From Falsiroseomonas stagni DSM 19981 (GTDB lineage Bacteria; Pseudomonadota; Alphaproteobacteria; Acetobacterales; Acetobacteraceae), in the NCBI RefSeq assembly GCF_900114315.1, contig NZ_FOSQ01000012.1, positions 62,001-126,000 on the forward strand: a DNA stretch of 64,000 nt, in the 5' to 3' direction. Shown here piece by piece: positions 35,266 to 43,983 of this stretch (its first letter is position 1; each line of letters starts with the position of its first letter). Made by a program: the position numbers and the translations under genes. The notes under the pieces are model-generated. The model made no database searches, was not told the DNA's origin, and saw nothing but the letters and a program-made list of their open reading frames with translations.

Positions 35266-36812
35266 GCGGGACGCCGAAGCTGATCCACCAGGCCCGGTGG
35301 AACGAGCCCGTCGTGATGGAGATGGGTGTGAAGGGGCGGCGGGGCATCGTCTTCCCCAGGCCGGAGACCGATGCAGCCGCGCTGGTGCCGGCGGGGATGC
35401 GCAGACGCCAGGCCCCTGCCCTGCCGGAGATGACGGAACACGACGTGCTGCGCCACTACCTGCATCTCTCGCAGCAGGTGCTCGGCATGATGGGCGTGAG
35501 CCTCTTCGGCACCTGCACCATGAAATACAACCCGCGGGTCAGCGAAGCGCTCGGCCTGCGGCCGCAGATGGCGGAGATCCACCCGCTGCAGGATGACAGC
35601 ACCATCCAGGGCCTGCTGGAGATCGTGCACCGCTTCGACCTGATCCTGCGGGAGCTTTCCGGCATGGACCAGTTCGTCTTCCAGGCCGCCGGCGGGGCGG
35701 ATGCCGCCTATACCCATACCTGCGTGACGCGCGGCTATTTCGCGGCGAAGGGGGAGCTGGAGCAGCGGAACGAGATCATCACCTCCATCCAGGCGCATCC
35801 CTGCAACCCCGCCACCGCCGCGACCGCGGGGTTCAAGGTGGTGACGCTGATGCTGGAGGAGAATGGCTATCCGAGCATCGAGGCGCTGAAGGCCGCGCTG
35901 TCCAACCGCACCGCGGCGCTGATGATCAACAACCCCGACGATATGGGCGTCTACAACCCGCAGATCGTCGAATGGACGAAGCTCGTGAAGCAGGCGGGCG
36001 GCCTTGCCTTCTACGACCACGCCAACTTCAACGGCGTGATGGGCCGCATCCGCGCCCGCGAACTCGGCTTCGATGCCTGCATGTTCATGCTGCACAAGAC
36101 CTTCGGCGGGCCGAAGGGCGGCGGCGGGCCGGCGGTGGGTGCCTATGGCTGCTCCGCCGAACTGGCTCCCTTCCTGCCCAAGCCGATCGTGGTGAAGGAT
36201 GAGGCGACGGGCCTGTACCGCATGGACCATGACCGGCCGGATTCCGTCGGCAAGGTGCGGGAGTTCCTGGGCAATCTGCACATCGTCATGCGCGCCTATG
36301 TCTGGGCGCGGGCGATGGGGGGCGACGGCATCAAGGAAGCCGCCGATCTTGCCGTGCTGGCCAACAACTACATGGAGAAGAAGCTCCTCGCGATCCCCGG
36401 CGTCGCGCGGTCCAATCCGGAAGCGAAGACCTGGCGGATGGAGATGACGCGCTACGGGCTGGGGCCGCTGAAGGAGGAAACCGGCCTCGGCGTTGTCGAA
36501 GTCGGCAACCGCATGACCGACTACGGGATCGACGCGCCCTGGCTGTCGCATGAGCCCTGGGTTGTGCCGGAACCCTTCACGCCGGAAGCGGGCGAGCTGT
36601 GGTCGAAGGAGGATATCGACCTCTGGTGCGACGTGCTGGCCAAGGTGTGCGACGAAGCGCGCAGCGATCCGGAGATGGTGCGCACCGCACCCCACAACGC
36701 GCCGATCGGCCGCGTGGATGGCGAGGCGCCGGAAGACCCCGCGCGCTGGGCCACCACCTGGCGCGCCTGGCAGCGCAAGCGGGCGGCCCTGGCCCAGCAG
36801 GCGGCGGAGTGA
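35262..36812 (+). CDS. gcvPB: glycine decarboxylase P-protein subunit 2 (GcvPB-like)
   Basis: A 516-residue PLP protein of the GcvPB family. It shows SLFGTCTMKYNPRV, a QAAGGADAAYTHTC segment, IQAHPCNPATAATAGF, the Asp-His pair FYDHANFNGVMG, and the PLP lysine at residue 279 in LHKTFGGPKGGGGPAVGAYG. In ordinary P-proteins the second segment ends in SGAQGEY or AGAHGEL; here Gln/His is replaced around GGADAAY, which could alter substrate choice. The start overlaps the gcvPA stop (ATGA). The GTG start of the FAD oxidase gene overlaps its own stop. Confidence 0.9.
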   Translation: MSGTPKLIHQARWNEPVVMEMGVKGRRGIVFPRPETDAAALVPAGMRRRQAPALPEMTEHDVLRHYLHLSQQVLGMMGVSLFGTCTMKYNPRVSEALGLRPQMAEIHPLQDDSTIQGLLEIVHRFDLILRELSGMDQFVFQAAGGADAAYTHTCVTRGYFAAKGELEQRNEIITSIQAHPCNPATAATAGFKVVTLMLEENGYPSIEALKAALSNRTAALMINNPDDMGVYNPQIVEWTKLVKQAGGLAFYDHANFNGVMGRIRARELGFDACMFMLHKTFGGPKGGGGPAVGAYGCSAELAPFLPKPIVVKDEATGLYRMDHDRPDSVGKVREFLGNLHIVMRAYVWARAMGGDGIKEAADLAVLANNYMEKKLLAIPGVARSNPEAKTWRMEMTRYGLGPLKEETGLGVVEVGNRMTDYGIDAPWLSHEPWVVPEPFTPEAGELWSKEDIDLWCDVLAKVCDEARSDPEMVRTAPHNAPIGRVDGEAPEDPARWATTWRAWQRKRAALAQQAAE

Positions 36813-37960
36813 TCCAGCAGGCCGATGTCGCCATCATCGGTGGCGGCATCGTCGGCCTCTGCCTGGCCCGCAACCTCGCCATCGCGGGGCGCGACGTGCT
36901 GCTGCTGGATGACGGGCGCCATGGCGGCACCAACGCCAATGCCGGCAGCCTGCATGTGCAGATGCAGAGCCGCTTCCTGCGGATGTATCCGGAGCTGGTG
37001 CCGAACCTGGAAGCGTCGCTGCCGCTGTATCCGGCGGCGGCGCGGCGCTGGTCCTCGCTGGCCGAGGAACTCGGCGCGGATGTGGAGCTGCGGCAATCCG
37101 GCGGGCTGATGGTCTGCGAGGATGCCACCAGCTACGAATTTCTCGCGCGGAAATGCGCGCGGGAGGAGGAACTGGGCCTGCGGGTGGAGATGCTGGATCG
37201 CGCGGCGGTCCGCCGCATCGCGCCCTATCTCGGCGATGCGGTCGTTGGCGCGGAGCTCTGCCATGACGAGGGCAAGCTGAACCCGCTGCTGGCCAATCGG
37301 GCGCTGTGGGATGACCTCCGCCAGCGTGGTGTCCCGCATCGGCTGAAGGTCTGGGTGGAACGGATCCAGCGCGACGGCGCCGCTATGGCACTGACGCTGT
37401 CGGATGGCAGCGCCCTGCGCGCCGGGACGGTGGTGCTGGCCGCAGGCGCGGGAACGGGCAGGCTGGCGGCGCAGCTTGGCGCGCATGTCCCGACCGTCGC
37501 CGAGCCCCTGCACATGAACATCACCGAAGCCGCCGCGCCGCTAGTGAAGCACCTGGTGCAGCATGCGGAGCGCATGATCACGCTGAAGCAGCTGGCGAGC
37601 GGCCAGGTGGTGATCGGCGGCGGATGGCCCGCGCGATTCGCGGGGCCGGATCAGGCGCCCACCGTGCGGATGGAGTCGCTGGTGGGCAACCTCACCCTCG
37701 CGCAGCATATCGTGCCCAGCGTGCGCGACCTGCGGCTGCTGCGCACATGGGCCGGCGTGAACACGACGACGGATGGGCAATGCGTGCTGGGGCCGCTGGC
37801 CGCAGCGCCGCGCGTGCATGTCGCGGTGCCGGGCGATGCCGGCTACACGCTCGGCCCGCTGGTGGCCGACATGGCAGCCGCCATCCTGCTCGGGCGCGAT
37901 CCGGGCTTTGACGTCGCGCGCTTCACGCCCGACCGCTTCAGTCCCGCAGCGAGCGGTTGA
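36809..37960 (+). CDS. FAD-dependent amino-acid/amine oxidase (DadA/glycine oxidase-like)
   Basis: A 383-residue DAO-fold flavoprotein. The N-terminal FAD motif is DVAIIGGGIVGLCLARNLA, with the ribose-binding acid in VLLLDDG. The late segment VAVPGDAGYTLGPLVADMAAA is the usual FAD-closing motif. Such enzymes oxidise C-N bonds of glycine, sarcosine, D-amino acids or betaine derivatives. It starts with GTG overlapping the gcvPB stop by 3 bases, so it should act on the substrate or product of the GcvPAB pair, for example by giving an imine or a demethylated amino acid (inference). Its end overlaps the converging IclR gene by 23 bases. Confidence 0.9.
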   Translation: MIQQADVAIIGGGIVGLCLARNLAIAGRDVLLLDDGRHGGTNANAGSLHVQMQSRFLRMYPELVPNLEASLPLYPAAARRWSSLAEELGADVELRQSGGLMVCEDATSYEFLARKCAREEELGLRVEMLDRAAVRRIAPYLGDAVVGAELCHDEGKLNPLLANRALWDDLRQRGVPHRLKVWVERIQRDGAAMALTLSDGSALRAGTVVLAAGAGTGRLAAQLGAHVPTVAEPLHMNITEAAAPLVKHLVQHAERMITLKQLASGQVVIGGGWPARFAGPDQAPTVRMESLVGNLTLAQHIVPSVRDLRLLRTWAGVNTTTDGQCVLGPLAAAPRVHVAVPGDAGYTLGPLVADMAAAILLGRDPGFDVARFTPDRFSPAASG

Positions 37961-38762
37961 TGCGGTCCGCGGCCTCCAGCAATTCAGGCAGGAAGCGGCT
38001 GTGAAGCACCTCGGCCGTGACGCGCGACGACGGGCCGCAGACATTCAGCGCCGCCAGCACCGCACCGCCTGGGGCGCGCAGGGGCACGGAGACGGATCGG
38101 AGCCCGACCTCCAGCTCCTCATCGACAATGGAGAATCCGTTGCGGCGCACATCCTCGATGATTGCGCGCAGCTTCGACTTCGAGGTCACGGTATTCGGCG
38201 TATGCGCCACGGGCTTCATCGCTGCCAGCGCCTGGCCGAGCGCCTGGTCGCCAAGCCCCGCGAGCAGCACGCGACCCACCGAGGTCGCATAGGCCGGCAG
38301 GCGGCGACCGACCGCGATGCCGACCGCGACGACACGACCGGGCGAGGGCGCATGCGCGACATACAGCGCATCCTCCCCATCCAGCACGGCGGCGAAGGCG
38401 GCCTCCCCCAGCCGCATGGACAGATCCGCCATGATGGGCCGCGCGATGTCCCAGAGGCCCAGCGACGCCACGGCGGAATGGCCGAGTTCGAGGAGCTTGG
38501 CCGTGGGACGGAAACGCCCCCCCTCCTGCTCCATGTAGCCGGCATGGGTGAAGGTCAGCAGGAAGCGACGCGCGGTGGCGCGGCTGAGGCCCGTGCGCTC
38601 CGCCACCTGGGACAGCGTCTGTCGCGGGCTCTGCCGGTCGAAGCTGCGCAGCACGTCGAGCGCACGCAACACGGATTGCACGATCTCCCGATCCTCCCGC
38701 GGGGGCGCTTCGGGCGCGTGCAGGTCGCGCGGCATCGCATCATCCATCGTGGTCGTGCCCAT
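37938..38762 (-). CDS. IclR-family transcriptional regulator
   Basis: A 274-residue regulator with a winged helix (LSQVAERTGLSRATARRFLLTF) and an IclR effector domain (LPAYATSVGRVLLAGLGD, with AALNVCGPSSRV near the end). It lies between two operons: the gcvPAB/FAD oxidase genes converge on it, while the sugar-type ABC operon diverges from it. A palindrome just before its start matches one before the gcvPAB operon, suggesting control of both sides. Two in-frame starts exist (MGTTTMDD and MDDAMPRD); the outer ATG is taken. Confidence 0.92.
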   Translation of the reverse strand: MGTTTMDDAMPRDLHAPEAPPREDREIVQSVLRALDVLRSFDRQSPRQTLSQVAERTGLSRATARRFLLTFTHAGYMEQEGGRFRPTAKLLELGHSAVASLGLWDIARPIMADLSMRLGEAAFAAVLDGEDALYVAHAPSPGRVVAVGIAVGRRLPAYATSVGRVLLAGLGDQALGQALAAMKPVAHTPNTVTSKSKLRAIIEDVRRNGFSIVDEELEVGLRSVSVPLRAPGGAVLAALNVCGPSSRVTAEVLHSRFLPELLEAADRINRSLRD

Positions 38763-38772
38763 CAGGTCAGGC

Positions 38773-38815
38773 TGTTCGCAGGGCGAACTTAGGTCGCGTG
38801 AATCCGCGCGGTCAA
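38773..38815 (-). promoter_or_regulatory. candidate IclR operator overlapping the iclR promoter
   Basis: The site TGTTCGCA-n3-CGAAC (38773-38788) has GTTCG/CGAAC arms around 5 bases. On the minus strand TAAGTT (38786-38791) and TTGACC (38810-38815), 18 bases apart, make a plausible promoter for the IclR gene. The operator then covers the -10 box, as expected for autorepression. A TTGACG at 38893-38898 may serve the divergent ABC operon. Confidence 0.55.
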
Positions 38816-38936
38816 CGGCCGAAATTCGTGGAAAGCCCCTTGCGGCTTCGTCATGTCGTGTTTCACACTGCGGGCACGCGTTCGCTGTGCGGTTGACGCC
38901 GGCGGGTGACAGAAGCAGGGAAGGAAGGGAAGAGAC

Positions 38937-40268
38937 ATGACCGAGACCACCCGCAGCGGCCTCTCTCGCCGCAGCCTGGGCACCGCGCTGGGCGCAGGCG
39001 CCGTGGCACTCGCCGCACCTGGCGGCGCGAGAGCGCAGACGCCGACGACGCTTCGCTGGTGGTCGCCCCAGACCGCGCCGGCGCAGCGCGAGGCCTACAA
39101 CTTCCAGATCCGCACCTTCGAGGAAGCGAACCCCGGCGTGCGCGTGGTGTTCGAGGCCACCTCGGACGAAGGCTATCCCGCGCAGATGGCGGCCGCCTTC
39201 GCCTCCGGCCAGGTGCCCTCCGTCGTCACGCATCTCCCGCATTTCGCGGTCGCGACCTACTGGCAGAACGGCCTGCTGGAGCCCTTCAACGACGTGATCA
39301 ACATGATCGGCACGTCGAATTTCTATGAGGGTGCGAACCGCATCTATGAGATCACGCCCGGCCAGTTCGCCGGCACCGGCATCGGCAATTCCGCCGCCAA
39401 CATGATGTGGCTGCGCCGTGATCTCATGCAGCGCGCCAACATCGCGGAGGCGCCCCGCACCTGGGACCAGCTGCGCGATGCCTGCCGGCGGATGCAGGGC
39501 GGCGGCGTCTTCGGCGCGCCGCTACCCTATGCCCGCAATTCCATGACCAGCCTGATCTTCATCTGCTTCGTCCATGGCGCCGGCGGCAGCATCTTCACGC
39601 CGGACCTCCAGGTGAATGTCGACAATGACGCGTTCCGCAACGCGCTTGAATTCTACAAGTCGATGCGCGAGCTCTGCCCGCCCGGTGCCACCAACTATTC
39701 CTGGGGCGAGAGCCTGACGGCCTTCGTGGCAGGCGCGACCGCGACGGGCATCTATACCGGCCGCGTGCTGGCGAATGTCGCCGCGCAGAACCCGCGCATC
39801 GCGGATAGCGTCACCTGCGCGCGCTACCCGACGATCTCGACCAATGTCGCCCCCTGGACCTTCAACGACTTCCCTTCAGTCATGATCCCGAAGGTCGCGC
39901 CGAACATGGCGCTGGCAAAGCGCTTCGCGGCACATCTGTTCCGCGCCGATGGCTATATCCGCCAGCTGCACGCGGCGCCGGGCCATGTGCTGCCGGTGCT
40001 GAAGACCATCAGCGCCATGCCGCAATACCAGGAGAATGCGCTGATCCAGAAGTATCGCGCCGAAGTCGACCTGATGAGCGAGAGCGCGGCGGCGGGCCAC
40101 AACCTCGGCTGGGAATCGACGCGGCATCGGCCGAACACCGCTGCCGGGCGCATCATCGCGAGCCACGTCCTGGCCGAGGCCGTGCAGCGCTACGTCATCA
40201 ACAACGAACCGATGGCGGCCGTCGTCTCCACCACGGCGCAGCGCCTCGAAGCGCTGATGCGCGGCTGA
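38937..40268 (+). CDS. ABC sugar-type solute-binding protein (SBP family 1)
   Basis: A 443-residue binding protein with a twin-arginine-style signal (LSRRSLGTALGAGAVALAAP ... ARAQ). It has a family-1 core: TLRWWSPQTAPAQREAYNF, EANPGVRVVFEATSDEGYPAQM, and FNDFPSVMIPKVAPNMALAK. Family-1 proteins bind mono- and oligosaccharides, glycerol-phosphate or polyols. A GGAAGGGAAGAG ribosome site precedes the ATG. It opens a large operon with its own permeases, ATPase, a DHDPS-family lyase and dehydrogenases, so a sugar acid or sugar derivative is the likely cargo. Confidence 0.93.
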   Translation: MTETTRSGLSRRSLGTALGAGAVALAAPGGARAQTPTTLRWWSPQTAPAQREAYNFQIRTFEEANPGVRVVFEATSDEGYPAQMAAAFASGQVPSVVTHLPHFAVATYWQNGLLEPFNDVINMIGTSNFYEGANRIYEITPGQFAGTGIGNSAANMMWLRRDLMQRANIAEAPRTWDQLRDACRRMQGGGVFGAPLPYARNSMTSLIFICFVHGAGGSIFTPDLQVNVDNDAFRNALEFYKSMRELCPPGATNYSWGESLTAFVAGATATGIYTGRVLANVAAQNPRIADSVTCARYPTISTNVAPWTFNDFPSVMIPKVAPNMALAKRFAAHLFRADGYIRQLHAAPGHVLPVLKTISAMPQYQENALIQKYRAEVDLMSESAAAGHNLGWESTRHRPNTAAGRIIASHVLAEAVQRYVINNEPMAAVVSTTAQRLEALMRG

Positions 40269-40277
40269 CGCATCGGC

Positions 40278-41192
40278 ATGGGGTCCGGGGCTGGCGGGCC
40301 GGCGAGGGGCAATCCCCTCGACCGGCGGGACGCGATGCTGGGGGTGATGCTGATCGCCCCCTGCGTGCTGATCTTCTGCGCCGTCATCGTCTATCCGCTG
40401 GTCTCCGCCGTCTATCTGAGCCTGTTCAACATCTTCACGCCAACGCTCAAGGGCAATTTCGTCGGCTTCCAGAATTACGCCGACCTCTTCGCGGGCGAGG
40501 AGTTCTGGCGCTCCCTCTTCAACACGCTGGTCTGGACCGTCTGCACGCTGTTCCTGCAGGTGGTGCTGGGTGTCGCGGCGGCACTGATGCTGCACCAGGC
40601 CATCGTCTTCCGGGCGCTCGCGCGCAGCCTGATCCTGTTCCCCTATTTCGTCTCCACCGTGGTGGCCGTGCTCGTCTGGCGCTGGCTGTTCAACGACCTC
40701 TACGGCATCCTGAACCACCTGATGATGTGGTCGGGCCTGTTGCAGATGCCGCTGGATTGGCTGGGATCGATGCCGAACGCGATGGTCAGCATCGTGCTGG
40801 TCGGCGCGTGGAAGTACTTCCCCTTCGTCGTCATCGCCATCCTGGCGCGCCTCCAGACCATCCCCGACCAACTCTATGAGGCCGCGACCATCGATGGCGC
40901 CGGCGCCTGGGCGCGCTTCACGGATGTGACACTGCCGCAGTTGAAGGATGTGCTGATGGTGGTGGTGCTGCTGCGCGCCATCTGGGACTTCAAGGAATTC
41001 GACCTGATCTACCTGATGACAGGTGGCGGGCCGCTGATCTCGACGCAGACGCTGCCGCTGATGGTCTACAAGGAAGCCTTCGGCCTGGATGCGATGGGCC
41101 GCGCCACCGCGGTCGCCGTCGCGATGATGGCGGTGATGCTGGTCTTCATGGTGCTGTACCTGCGCCGCATGGGGAAGGAGGAAGCGCGATGA
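40278..41192 (+). CDS. ABC sugar transporter permease (UgpA/MalF-like)
   Basis: A 304-residue permease with six hydrophobic segments. It starts with a short basic cytoplasmic tail and AMLGVMLIAPCVLIFCAVIV. The EAA loop reads IPDQLYEAATIDGAGAWARF, ideal for carbohydrate importers. It follows the binding protein after 9 bases and overlaps the second permease by 4 bases. Confidence 0.93.
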   Translation: MGSGAGGPARGNPLDRRDAMLGVMLIAPCVLIFCAVIVYPLVSAVYLSLFNIFTPTLKGNFVGFQNYADLFAGEEFWRSLFNTLVWTVCTLFLQVVLGVAAALMLHQAIVFRALARSLILFPYFVSTVVAVLVWRWLFNDLYGILNHLMMWSGLLQMPLDWLGSMPNAMVSIVLVGAWKYFPFVVIAILARLQTIPDQLYEAATIDGAGAWARFTDVTLPQLKDVLMVVVLLRAIWDFKEFDLIYLMTGGGPLISTQTLPLMVYKEAFGLDAMGRATAVAVAMMAVMLVFMVLYLRRMGKEEAR

Positions 41193-42007
41193 AGCGCATC
41201 GCCTTCAACCTGATGGCCTGGACCATCGTGCTGGTCACGGCCTTCCCGCTCATCTGGATGGTCATCACCTCGGTCAAGCCGCAATTCGAGCTGTTCCGCA
41301 TCCCGCCGACCTTCTGGCCGGAGGAAATCACCTTCGAACACTACCGGCGCCTGTTGTGGGAGACGCCGTTCCTGCTGTTCATGCGGAATTCGCTGATCCT
41401 GTCCTTCTCCACCACGGTGCTGGTGGTGGGCGTCGCGACGCTGGGGGCGCACAGCCTGGTGCGCTTCCGCTATCCGGGGCGGGAGAGGCTGGCGCAGCTG
41501 GTGCTCTTCACCTACCTGCTGCCCTCCGTCGTGCTGATCCTGCCGCTATACCTGATGATGGTGTGGCTCGGCGTGGCGAATTCGCTGCTCAGCCTGGTGA
41601 TCGCCTATACCAGCTTCGCCCTGCCCTATGCGCTGTGGCTGCTGCGCAGCTTCATGCAGGGGATTCCGGATGACCTGGAATCGGCCGCGCTGGTCGATGG
41701 CGCGACGCGGATGGAGGCGTTCTTCGACGTGATCCTGCCCCAGGCGCTGCCGGGGATCATCTCGACCTCCCTGTTCACCTTCATCCTGTCCTGGAATGAA
41801 TATCTCTATGCGCTGGTGCTGGTGAACACGGACAGCGCGCGGCCCCTGACGACGGGCGTGATGAGCATGCTCGTATCCTCCTTCAACATCGAATGGTCGC
41901 TGCTGATGGCGGCCTCCGTCATGATGAGTGTCCCCTTGATCATCATCTTCGCCGTCCTGCAGAAATACCTGACCCGTGGCTTCGGCGCCGGCGGGGTGAA
42001 GGGATGA
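41189..42007 (+). CDS. ABC sugar transporter permease (UgpE/MalG-like)
   Basis: A 272-residue second permease with the MalG-type opening (VLVTAFPLIWMVITSVKPQF), the EAA loop IPDDLESAALVDGATRMEAF and the usual end (YLTRGFGAGGVKG). It pairs with the preceding UgpA/MalF-like protein. Its stop overlaps the ATPase gene (ATGA), so the importer subunits are translationally coupled. Confidence 0.93.
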   Translation: MKRIAFNLMAWTIVLVTAFPLIWMVITSVKPQFELFRIPPTFWPEEITFEHYRRLLWETPFLLFMRNSLILSFSTTVLVVGVATLGAHSLVRFRYPGRERLAQLVLFTYLLPSVVLILPLYLMMVWLGVANSLLSLVIAYTSFALPYALWLLRSFMQGIPDDLESAALVDGATRMEAFFDVILPQALPGIISTSLFTFILSWNEYLYALVLVNTDSARPLTTGVMSMLVSSFNIEWSLLMAASVMMSVPLIIIFAVLQKYLTRGFGAGGVKG

Positions 42008-43083
42008 GCGCGGCGGAAGTCACCTTCACCCGCGTCCGCAAGGCCTTCGGCGATGCCGTGGCGGTGAAGGGGCTGGACCTGTCGATCAGGCCGGGGGAGT
42101 TCGTCTCGCTGCTCGGGCCCTCGGGCTGCGGCAAGACGACGACGCTGCGGATGCTGGCGGGGCTGGAATTCCCGACGAGCGGCGAGATCTCCATCGGCGG
42201 GCGCGTCGTGAATGATGTCGCACCGGGCAAGCGGGACATCGCGATGGTGTTCCAATCCTATGCGCTCTACCCGCACATGACGGTGGGCGAGAACATCGCC
42301 TATCCCCTGAAGAAGCAGGGCATGGCGAAGGCGGAGCGTGCCACGCATGTCGCCCGCATCGCCGCCATGCTGAAGCTGGAGGCACTGCTGGACCGCAAGC
42401 CCAGGCAGCTCTCCGGCGGGCAGCAGCAGCGCGTGGCGCTGGGGCGCGCGCTGGTGCGCAGCCCCAAGGTCTTCCTGCTGGATGAGCCGCTGTCGAACCT
42501 CGACGCCAAGCTCCGCGCCCATATGCGGGCGGAACTGATCGAGTTGCACCGCACGCTGGGCCGCACCTTCGTCTACGTCACGCATGACCAGCTGGAAGCG
42601 ATGACGATGTCGGATCGCATCGCGGTGATGGAGGGCGGGGAACTGCGGCAATTCGCCCCGCCGCGGGAGGTCTATGACCGTCCCGCCAACCTCTTCGTCG
42701 CGGGCTTCATCGGCACGCCACCGATGAACACGCTGCCCGGCAGCTTCGCCGACGGCGTCTATACCCATCCCGCCATTACCGTCCGCTTCGCCGTGACGGG
42801 CGCGGGGTCGAAGGTGGTCCTGGGCGTACGGCCGGAGGATGTGCTGATCGGCCAAGGCCCCTACCGCGCCACCGTCCGTGTGGTTGAGCCGACGGGGCAC
42901 GAGACCATCGTGATGCTGGATGCCGGCGGATCGCCGCTGACGGCCCGGACGCCGGCCGAATCCACGCTGAACCCTGGCGATGTCGTGTCCTTCGCGCTAC
43001 GCGCCGAACGCCTGCATCTGTTCGATGCCACAAGCGAGGCGCGCCTGGATGCGCGCGCCATGTCCGTTGAGGAGAGTGTCTGA
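42004..43083 (+). CDS. ABC sugar transporter ATPase (UgpC/MalK-like)
   Basis: A 359-residue ATPase. Walker A is GPSGCGKTT, the Q-loop is FQSYALYPHM, the signature is LSGGQQQRVALGRAL, Walker B is VFLLDEPLSNLD and the switch is VTHDQ. A C-terminal OB-fold/TOBE domain follows (KVVLGVRPEDVLIG), characteristic of MalK/UgpC subunits. One ATPase serves both permeases as a homodimer. The ATG at 42004 overlaps the permease stop; the stop shares a base with the next ATG. Confidence 0.94.
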   Translation: MSAAEVTFTRVRKAFGDAVAVKGLDLSIRPGEFVSLLGPSGCGKTTTLRMLAGLEFPTSGEISIGGRVVNDVAPGKRDIAMVFQSYALYPHMTVGENIAYPLKKQGMAKAERATHVARIAAMLKLEALLDRKPRQLSGGQQQRVALGRALVRSPKVFLLDEPLSNLDAKLRAHMRAELIELHRTLGRTFVYVTHDQLEAMTMSDRIAVMEGGELRQFAPPREVYDRPANLFVAGFIGTPPMNTLPGSFADGVYTHPAITVRFAVTGAGSKVVLGVRPEDVLIGQGPYRATVRVVEPTGHETIVMLDAGGSPLTARTPAESTLNPGDVVSFALRAERLHLFDATSEARLDARAMSVEESV

Positions 43084-43982
43084 TGAACCGCGATGACGTC
43101 GCCTGGTCGGGCCCCATGCCGGCGCTGACGACGCCCTTCGATGCGGCGGGGCGCGTGGACAATGCGGGCTTCCGCGCCAATGTCACGCGCATGCTGGATG
43201 CCGGCGCCACCGGCATCGTCGCCTGCGGCTGCACCGGCGAATTCTGGGCGCTGGCGATGGAGGAACGGAAGGCGCTGTATGCCGAGGCCGTGGCCGCCAC
43301 GGCGGGCCGCGGGACCGTCATCGTCGGCACGGGCTGCGTGGGTGAGGCCGATACCATCGCGCTCGCGAAGCACGCGAAGCAGGTCGGCGCCGATGCGGTG
43401 CTGGTGCTGCCACCCTATTTCGTGAAGCTGACGGATGACGAGATCTTCTCGCATTACAAGGCGGTCTCCGACGCGATCGACCTGCCGATGGTGGTCTACA
43501 ACATCCCCGGCAATGCGGTGAACGCGATCTCCCCGGCGCTGGCGGACCGCCTGGCCGATCTGGAGAAGGTCGTCGCCATCAAGGAATCCTCCGGCGACTG
43601 GAACAACTTCTACAGCACCATGCTGGCGGTGAAGGACCGGCTTCGGGTGTTCTGCGGCCCCTCCTCCGTCTTCGGCGTGCCGGCCGTGGCGCTGGGTGCC
43701 GATGGCACGGTCGATTGCTTCCCGAATGTCTGGACCGGATGCCTCGACCTCTACTACGCCGCGCGCGACGGGCGCAGCGATGCCGCGGATCTGCAGGAGA
43801 CGGGGCGCAAGCTCACGGACCTCTTCACCAGCGGTGGCCGCACGCTCTACCCCGCCACCAAGGCGGCGATGGACATGATGGGCTTCGCCGGGGGCGGCAC
43901 GCCGCGGCCGCCGCTGCGCGCGCTGGCTGGCGCACCGCTCGAAGGCCTGCGCACAGGTCTCAAGGATATGGGGCTGCTCTGA
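43083..43982 (+). CDS. dihydrodipicolinate synthase-family aldolase/dehydratase
   Basis: A 299-residue TIM barrel of the DapA/NAL family. The Schiff-base lysine is Lys167 (VVAIKESSGD) and the general Tyr is Tyr139 (MVVYNIPGN). The usual GTTGE substrate loop reads GCTGEFWAL. It lacks lysine-pathway context; within a sugar ABC operon such enzymes are typically keto-deoxy-sugar-acid aldolases or dehydratases, so it may cleave or dehydrate the imported sugar acid. It starts on the last base of the ATPase stop codon. Confidence 0.92.
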   Translation: MNRDDVAWSGPMPALTTPFDAAGRVDNAGFRANVTRMLDAGATGIVACGCTGEFWALAMEERKALYAEAVAATAGRGTVIVGTGCVGEADTIALAKHAKQVGADAVLVLPPYFVKLTDDEIFSHYKAVSDAIDLPMVVYNIPGNAVNAISPALADRLADLEKVVAIKESSGDWNNFYSTMLAVKDRLRVFCGPSSVFGVPAVALGADGTVDCFPNVWTGCLDLYYAARDGRSDAADLQETGRKLTDLFTSGGRTLYPATKAAMDMMGFAGGGTPRPPLRALAGAPLEGLRTGLKDMGLL

Positions 43983-43983
43983 C

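Noticed and set aside
43083-43982. DapA for lysine synthesis
   Set aside because: It is embedded in a sugar ABC/SDR operon and has an altered substrate loop (GCTGEFWAL).
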